Of a stretch of DNA of 9,750 bases, positions 5,666-9,750 are shown one piece after another. The notes under the pieces were generated by a model, which was not told the origin of the DNA, searched no databases, and worked only from the letters and a program-made list of their open reading frames with translations. The position numbers and the translations under genes were made by a program. Origin of the DNA: Desulfuromonadaceae bacterium GWC2_58_13. Lineage in GTDB: Bacteria; Desulfobacterota; Desulfuromonadia; Desulfuromonadales; Trichloromonadaceae. The number at the start of each line of letters is the position of its first letter. The first letter of the stretch is position 1. The stretch lies in the NCBI GenBank assembly GCA_001825565.1, contig MHXM01000189.1, forward strand, positions 1-9,750, read 5' to 3'.

Positions 5666-5875
5666 ATGATGATTCCCGTGGTTATGAAAAATGGCAGCGA
5701 GCAAAGAGTCTTTCCAAAAGTTCTTAATGAGATGCTGGCCTCGGGCCAGGTGATGTTCTTCAAACGGACCAGTGGATGGGTGGTGGTGGGTCGAGACCAG
5801 ACCCGCAGAAAAGGGCCAACCATATACGACGGCCGAGAACGCCGAGGACATTTGCCTCAAGGGATCATGTCCTGA
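5666..5875 (+). CDS. Small conserved-looking hypothetical protein (69 aa)
   Basis: A 69-residue soluble basic protein. GGAGG ends 6 nt before the ATG, and a second in-frame ATG follows at 5669. A hairpin terminator lies just past the stop, so it looks like a complete one-gene unit. The sequence has a V-x-P/F-K-x-L-x-x-x-L-x-S-G-x-V core, then FFKRTSGWVVVGRD, a basic stretch, and YDGRERR near the C-terminus. I recall a family of very similar small proteins in Geobacter and relatives, with the pattern R-x-x-G-W-V-x-V-G-x-D followed by Y-x-G-P-E-R-R. It may be the group called GSU3473 family; this is from memory and unchecked. No enzymatic motif, signal peptide or membrane segment is visible, and the function is unknown. 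A tight beta-rich fold that binds nucleic acid or a partner protein is possible, but this is a guess. Confidence 0.75.
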   Translation: MMIPVVMKNGSEQRVFPKVLNEMLASGQVMFFKRTSGWVVVGRDQTRRKGPTIYDGRERRGHLPQGIMS

Positions 5876-5884
5876 GCAATCCCT

Positions 5885-5912
5885 GGGAAGAGTTGAATTC
5901 AACTCCCCTTTT
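5885..5912 (+). terminator. Rho-independent terminator after the small-protein gene
   Basis: GAGTTG (5890-5895), loop AATT, CAACTC (5900-5905). A flanking GGG (5885-5887) can pair with CCC (5906-5908) across an AA bulge, and TTTT follows (5909-5912). It begins 10 bp after the stop codon at 5875. The T-run is short, so termination may be moderate. Read on the minus strand it is a weaker candidate terminator for the SWIM gene. Confidence 0.65.
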
Positions 5913-6028
5913 CCAATGGCTTGAACCGTGCCTTGTTGACGGTGGCCAAGGAGACAGCGGTCTTCTCCAATCCTATCCCGGTCGCGATGCGACAAGTACA
6001 AAAAGCGAAAACACATGCAGCGTTCTGT

Positions 6029-7114
6029 TCATTTCTTATGGGTCGCCTTCCAGGCCTTGTGCAAAAGCACCCGGGTGCGACTCTGCATATGGATCGGATT
6101 ATCCCCTTTGTTCTCCCATTGAGAGACGCTGGCGGCGCTCATGCGCAGTCGCGCCGCGAACTCGACCTGAGATTCGCCGAGAGCCCTGCGCCAGGCATAA
6201 ACGGCCGCGCCGGTGAAGGGCTCGGGAAAGGATGGCGCCTGGACCGGCTCCTTCTTCCCCGGCCTCTGCTTCAAAACCTTTTCCAGCCAAGCGGTTTTTC
6301 CGGAAGCGGTCTTCGGTGCGGACGCCTGGACCGCAGCCTTGGGTGGTTTTTCCGGTTTTGATTTCCTACTGGGAGCAACGGGAAAAGGATCGTCGGCCAC
6401 GCCCTCATCCGCCAGCTCGATGCCAAACACATCGGCGATGCCGGTCGCGGCGATCCGACGGCGGGAACTGCCCGACTTGGTCGCATCGGCCACGGCGGCG
6501 GAAACATCGACCAGTTCTTCATGATTCACCCCGCGCAGCACGAAAAGCATTTCCGGGGACTGATCGAGCCGGGCGCCGACGCCGTAGAGCACCGCCGCCA
6601 CATGCTTGCACATGCCGGCCCAGTCCGGACAATCGCAGTCGAATTTCATTTCGCCGGGAAGCGGAAAAAGACCGTCCTTGCGGTCGGAAACGATTTCCAT
6701 GACGCTTTGGTCGAGCTTGCCGCGCAACAGGTCGATCAGCGAAGCGATCTTCCCCGAGCAGGCGCGTTTGACCGTTTCCCATTTGCTCTTTTTAAGCGGG
6801 TCGATGCTGATGGTGACGTTATACAAGGTCGTGCCGCTGACCAGGGCCTTGATCCGGCCGCCGGCGATTTCGAGATGGCAGACCGAGCCGTTGCGCACGT
6901 AGCTGCGCCCCCGGGGCAGGCGATTGGCGTAATCGCTGAACGATTCCATGTGGTCGCACCAGCCCTTGCCCCAGAAGGAACCGGCGATCTTGCGGCCGCT
7001 CAAATGCACGGGCTGGAGGTCCATTCCCTTCTTTTTCATCTTCTCCAGCTGCTTCTGGGCCTTGGCCCGCCGCTCCGCCACGCTGACATAGGGCGCCCAG
7101 TCGTAATAACTCAT
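6029..7114 (-). CDS. SWIM zinc-finger protein with C-terminal XRE-type HTH
   Basis: A 361-residue protein. The N-terminal region (about 1-110) has the pattern usual for bacterial SWIM proteins (SFWGKGWCDHMES, then RLPRGRSYVRNGSV). The SWIM motif CxCx(n)CxH is intact: Cys160, Cys162, Cys169 and His171, in FDCDCPDWAGMCKHVAAVLYGVG-type context, so zinc binding and nucleic-acid or protein contact are predicted. Residues about 213-298 form a Lys/Pro/Ala-rich, probably disordered basic linker. Residues about 300-358 read as a Cro/CI (XRE) helix-turn-helix: WRRALGESQVEFAARLRMS, then SVSQWENKGDNP. The start is supported by GGGAG 7 nt upstream. The gene begins 16 bp after the stop of the SNF2 helicase gene, so the two are cotranscribed and probably act together on DNA or RNA. 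The exact role is unknown. The HTH could give sequence-specific targeting or autoregulation (inference). Confidence 0.88.
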   Translation of the reverse strand: MSYYDWAPYVSVAERRAKAQKQLEKMKKKGMDLQPVHLSGRKIAGSFWGKGWCDHMESFSDYANRLPRGRSYVRNGSVCHLEIAGGRIKALVSGTTLYNVTISIDPLKKSKWETVKRACSGKIASLIDLLRGKLDQSVMEIVSDRKDGLFPLPGEMKFDCDCPDWAGMCKHVAAVLYGVGARLDQSPEMLFVLRGVNHEELVDVSAAVADATKSGSSRRRIAATGIADVFGIELADEGVADDPFPVAPSRKSKPEKPPKAAVQASAPKTASGKTAWLEKVLKQRPGKKEPVQAPSFPEPFTGAAVYAWRRALGESQVEFAARLRMSAASVSQWENKGDNPIHMQSRTRVLLHKAWKATHKK

Positions 7115-7130
7115 CGTTTTTCTCCCACGC

Positions 7131-9750
7131 TCATAAGGCGGCCTTTTCCAGGTCGAGGGCCACCAGGTGTAACAAAGACTCGTCGTCCATCTCCGTCAAC
7201 AGGGATTCCGTCCCTCCCAGCAATTCGCTCGCCAGATCAGATTTGGCGGCGATCAGGGCATCGATCTTCTCCTCAACCGTTCCCTTGCAGACAAACTTGT
7301 GCACCACCACATTCTTTTTCTGACCGATGCGGAAGGCCCGGTCGGTGGCCTGATTCTCCACCGCCGGATTCCACCAGCGATCGAAATGGATGACATGGCT
7401 GGCGGCGGTCAGGTTGAGGCCAGTCCCGCCGGCTTTGAGAGAGAGGACAAAGAAGGGGGGCCCGTCCTCATGCTGGAAGCGGTCCACCAGTTTTTTCCGC
7501 TCCGCCACCGGGGTTCCGCCGTGCAGCACCAGGCCGGGGCGCCCGAACACCTGGGCGAGAAAAGCGGCCAGCGGTTCGGTCATTTCCCTAAACTGGGTAA
7601 AAATCAACACTTTTTCCTGGCGGGAGGCGATCTCTTCGACCAACTCGCGCAAGCGGACAAACTTGCCGCTACGTTCCTCGGCATAGTCACCGTCGCCCAG
7701 GGACTGACCGGGATGATTGCAGATCTGCTTGAAGCGCATCAGCGATGAAAGGATCAACCCCCGGCGCTGGATCCCTTCCCGCTGTTCCTTGAGAGCATCC
7801 GCCAGAGACTTCACCGCTTGGCCGTAAAGTCGCGCCTGCACCTTGCTGAGCCCGCACCAGGCGGACATCTCGACCTTGTCGGGCAAATCGTCGATGACGC
7901 TTCGGTCGGTCTTGAGGCGACGCAGGATGTAGGGCTGCACCAGGGCGCGCAGCGGCGCGTAGGAAGGCGGCTCGCCTCGTTCCAGAGAGCCGATGAACTG
8001 CTTGAAACGGGACGCCGAGCCGAGCAGGCCGGGACAGATGAAATCGAACAGCGACCAGAGATCGGACAGCCGGTTTTCCACCGGCGTCCCGGTCAGAGCG
8101 ATGCGCGCCCTTCCGGAGAGGGTTTTGACCGACTTGCTCTGTTGAGTGCCGGGATTTTTGATCGCCTGCGCCTCGTCCAGCACGATCAGGTTCCAGCTCA
8201 CCTTTTTGAGCCACGCCTGGCGCTGCACCATGCCGTAGGTCGTCAGCACCACATCGACGGACGCCAGGGCGCCGCCGGGGTCGGCGGCCTGGCGCTCCAG
8301 GGTCTCCCGATCCAGTTCCGAAGGATGCAGGCACAGGGCTCTGAGGGAGGGAGCGAATCGGGCCAGTTCGCTTTTCCAGTTGGCCAACAGCGAGGCCGGC
8401 AACACCAACAGGCTGGGAGATGCCTTTGCCGAGTGCCCCTGCTGGGCGAGGAGCAGGGCGATCACCTGGATGGTCTTGCCCAGGCCCATATCGTCGGCCA
8501 GACAGGCGCCGAGGCCGAGTTCCGACAGAAACCAGAGCCAGTTCAGGCCGATTTGCTGATAGGGACGCAGATGCGCCTGCAACCCGGGGACGGCCTGAAC
8601 GGCGGCCAGCCGGGCCGGGTCCCGCAATCCGGCCAGCAATTCGCGCAGGCGCTCGCCAGCTTCCACATAGGCCCAGCCGGTTTCTTCCAGCATCGGATCC
8701 TGGCCGGCGAGATTCCGTTGGGCGCCGGCCAACAGGCGCATCCCTTCGATAAAGGACAGCCCGTCCGCCCCGGCCTCGGCTGCCACCTGGCGCCAGTGGT
8801 CGAGGGCTTGTTGCAGCTTTTCCCCATCCACCTCGACCCACTGGCCGCGCACCATCGCCAGCCCCTGCCCCGCCGCGGCCAGGGCCGCGATTTCTTCCGG
8901 CGAAAGCGCGGCGCCGTCCAAAGTGAGCTGCACCTGAAAATCCAGCAGGGCTTGCGCCGAAAGGGCGGTGCCGACCTGGGAGCCGAGCATCACCTGCACC
9001 TTGGGCCGGGGACGTTTTTTCCACCAGTCCGGCAGACGCACCACCAGCCCGCTCTCTTCCAGAAGCGCCACATCCTTCAGAAATGGGTAGGCCTCCTCCG
9101 GCGTCCAGGCCAGCGGATGATAGATGTCGTTACTTTCCACCAGCTCCTTCACCCAGGAGCAACGGCTGCTCGCCTCGGAAACCGGTTCCAGCAGCCGCAA
9201 CAGGGCCTCCCGGTTATCGGTGCCGGCGTATTCGCGCAAAGCCTGACTCAAGGGAAGATGCTGGGCGCGGGCATTTTTGCCGAGGCGGGGGATGTAGGTC
9301 GCCATAAAGGCAAAAGGGAATTCCGGATCCTGCCGGTTTTCGGCCAGATGAAAACAGACCCGGCCGACCTGCCGCCAAAGGGGCGCGTGGCGCTGGAGAA
9401 AACCGGCCAGGCCCTCGGGCTCCCGGGCCATCGCCGCCAGCGCCCAGTCATCCAAGGCCCGCCAGAGCTCCCCGAGCACCTCGGGGCTGGCGTACTCGGC
9501 CCCGGGCATGGGCGGGATACGCAAATGCAGGGACGCCAGGGTGGCCGCATCCAGGGGCGGAGCAGGCTCCAGCCGGTTGGCACTGGGCTGATTCTGACAG
9601 AGTCGCAGCAGATAGCGCCCACCGAAATCGCGCCAGTACATCCAGGACAGGGGCCAGTCCGGCGCGGCCTTGCCGCCGGCCAAGGCCATGATACCGGCCG
9701 CCGGAGAATCGGCGAAGGCCCGCGCGATGGGCGCAATACGCGGCTCGGCG
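7131..9750 (-). CDS. SNF2-family DEAD/DEAH-type helicase (partial, N-terminus outside window)
   Basis: ATP-dependent SNF2-type DNA translocase. The frame stays open to the window edge, with 20 codons beyond the first in-window Met at 9689, so the true start lies outside; 872 residues are visible. Numbering from Met 9689: an N-terminal region of unknown fold (1-225), a bacterial SNF2-associated domain resembling DUF3670/PF12419 (about 225-345), then the SNF2 ATPase. Motifs: I DDMGLGKT (399-406), II DEAQ (505-508), III TGTPVEN (533-539), QICNHP (655-660), KVLIFTQF (693-700), V GGTGLNL (754-760), and VI QATDRAFRIGQ (780-790). All catalytic motifs are intact, so it should be an active ATPase. The family includes mycobacterial HelZ-like and HepA-like proteins. 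It is the first visible gene of a pair with the SWIM protein 16 bp downstream. SWIM partners beside such helicases recur in bacteria, but the pathway is unestablished. Confidence 0.93.
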   Translation of the reverse strand, partial: AEPRIAPIARAFADSPAAGIMALAGGKAAPDWPLSWMYWRDFGGRYLLRLCQNQPSANRLEPAPPLDAATLASLHLRIPPMPGAEYASPEVLGELWRALDDWALAAMAREPEGLAGFLQRHAPLWRQVGRVCFHLAENRQDPEFPFAFMATYIPRLGKNARAQHLPLSQALREYAGTDNREALLRLLEPVSEASSRCSWVKELVESNDIYHPLAWTPEEAYPFLKDVALLEESGLVVRLPDWWKKRPRPKVQVMLGSQVGTALSAQALLDFQVQLTLDGAALSPEEIAALAAAGQGLAMVRGQWVEVDGEKLQQALDHWRQVAAEAGADGLSFIEGMRLLAGAQRNLAGQDPMLEETGWAYVEAGERLRELLAGLRDPARLAAVQAVPGLQAHLRPYQQIGLNWLWFLSELGLGACLADDMGLGKTIQVIALLLAQQGHSAKASPSLLVLPASLLANWKSELARFAPSLRALCLHPSELDRETLERQAADPGGALASVDVVLTTYGMVQRQAWLKKVSWNLIVLDEAQAIKNPGTQQSKSVKTLSGRARIALTGTPVENRLSDLWSLFDFICPGLLGSASRFKQFIGSLERGEPPSYAPLRALVQPYILRRLKTDRSVIDDLPDKVEMSAWCGLSKVQARLYGQAVKSLADALKEQREGIQRRGLILSSLMRFKQICNHPGQSLGDGDYAEERSGKFVRLRELVEEIASRQEKVLIFTQFREMTEPLAAFLAQVFGRPGLVLHGGTPVAERKKLVDRFQHEDGPPFFVLSLKAGGTGLNLTAASHVIHFDRWWNPAVENQATDRAFRIGQKKNVVVHKFVCKGTVEEKIDALIAAKSDLASELLGGTESLLTEMDDESLLHLVALDLEKAAL

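Noticed and set aside
7687..9024. 445-codon alternative minus-strand frame inside the helicase gene
   Set aside because: Arg/Gly/Pro/Ala-rich composition typical of an out-of-frame reading of GC-rich DNA; the helicase frame has all motifs intact.

Overview
The window looks like chromosomal DNA of a Gram-negative deltaproteobacterium, most likely of the Desulfuromonadales/Geobacterales type. This is inferred from three things: the glnB-glnA pair with an apparent sigma-54 promoter, a small protein with a Y-x-G-x-E-R-R tail of the kind I associate with Geobacter relatives, and a lipid A type acyltransferase. No rRNA, tRNA, CRISPR array or transposon was seen, so the taxonomic call rests on protein resemblance only.

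Layout. On the minus strand, 7-1830 holds glnB (PII) followed by glnA (type I glutamine synthetase), the core of nitrogen assimilation. Upstream lies a 442-bp intergenic region (1831-2272). It contains a good sigma-54 promoter and a possible sigma-70 promoter for glnBA, a strong inverted repeat, a 9-bp tandem repeat, and probable promoter elements for the next gene. On the plus strand, 2273-3955 encodes a soluble REC-(GAF-like)-HisKA-HATPase sensor kinase. It meets a convergent minus-strand YfcD-like Nudix hydrolase (3962-4555) with only 6 bp between stop codons. Divergent from the Nudix gene is a stand-alone LpxA-family acyltransferase (4683-5474) that keeps the catalytic His but lacks several usual nucleotide-contact residues. 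A 69-residue small protein (5666-5875) with a clear ribosome binding site and a hairpin terminator follows.

The right third (6029-9750, minus strand) is a two-gene unit: a large SNF2-type helicase that runs off the right edge of the window, then 16 bp downstream a SWIM zinc-finger protein with an unusual C-terminal XRE-type helix-turn-helix. SNF2 helicase/SWIM pairs recur in bacteria but have no settled function. This pair is the part of the window most likely to represent a poorly described system.

The glnBA block and the SNF2/SWIM block are each convincing functional units. The genes between them look like independent transcription units with no obvious shared pathway.
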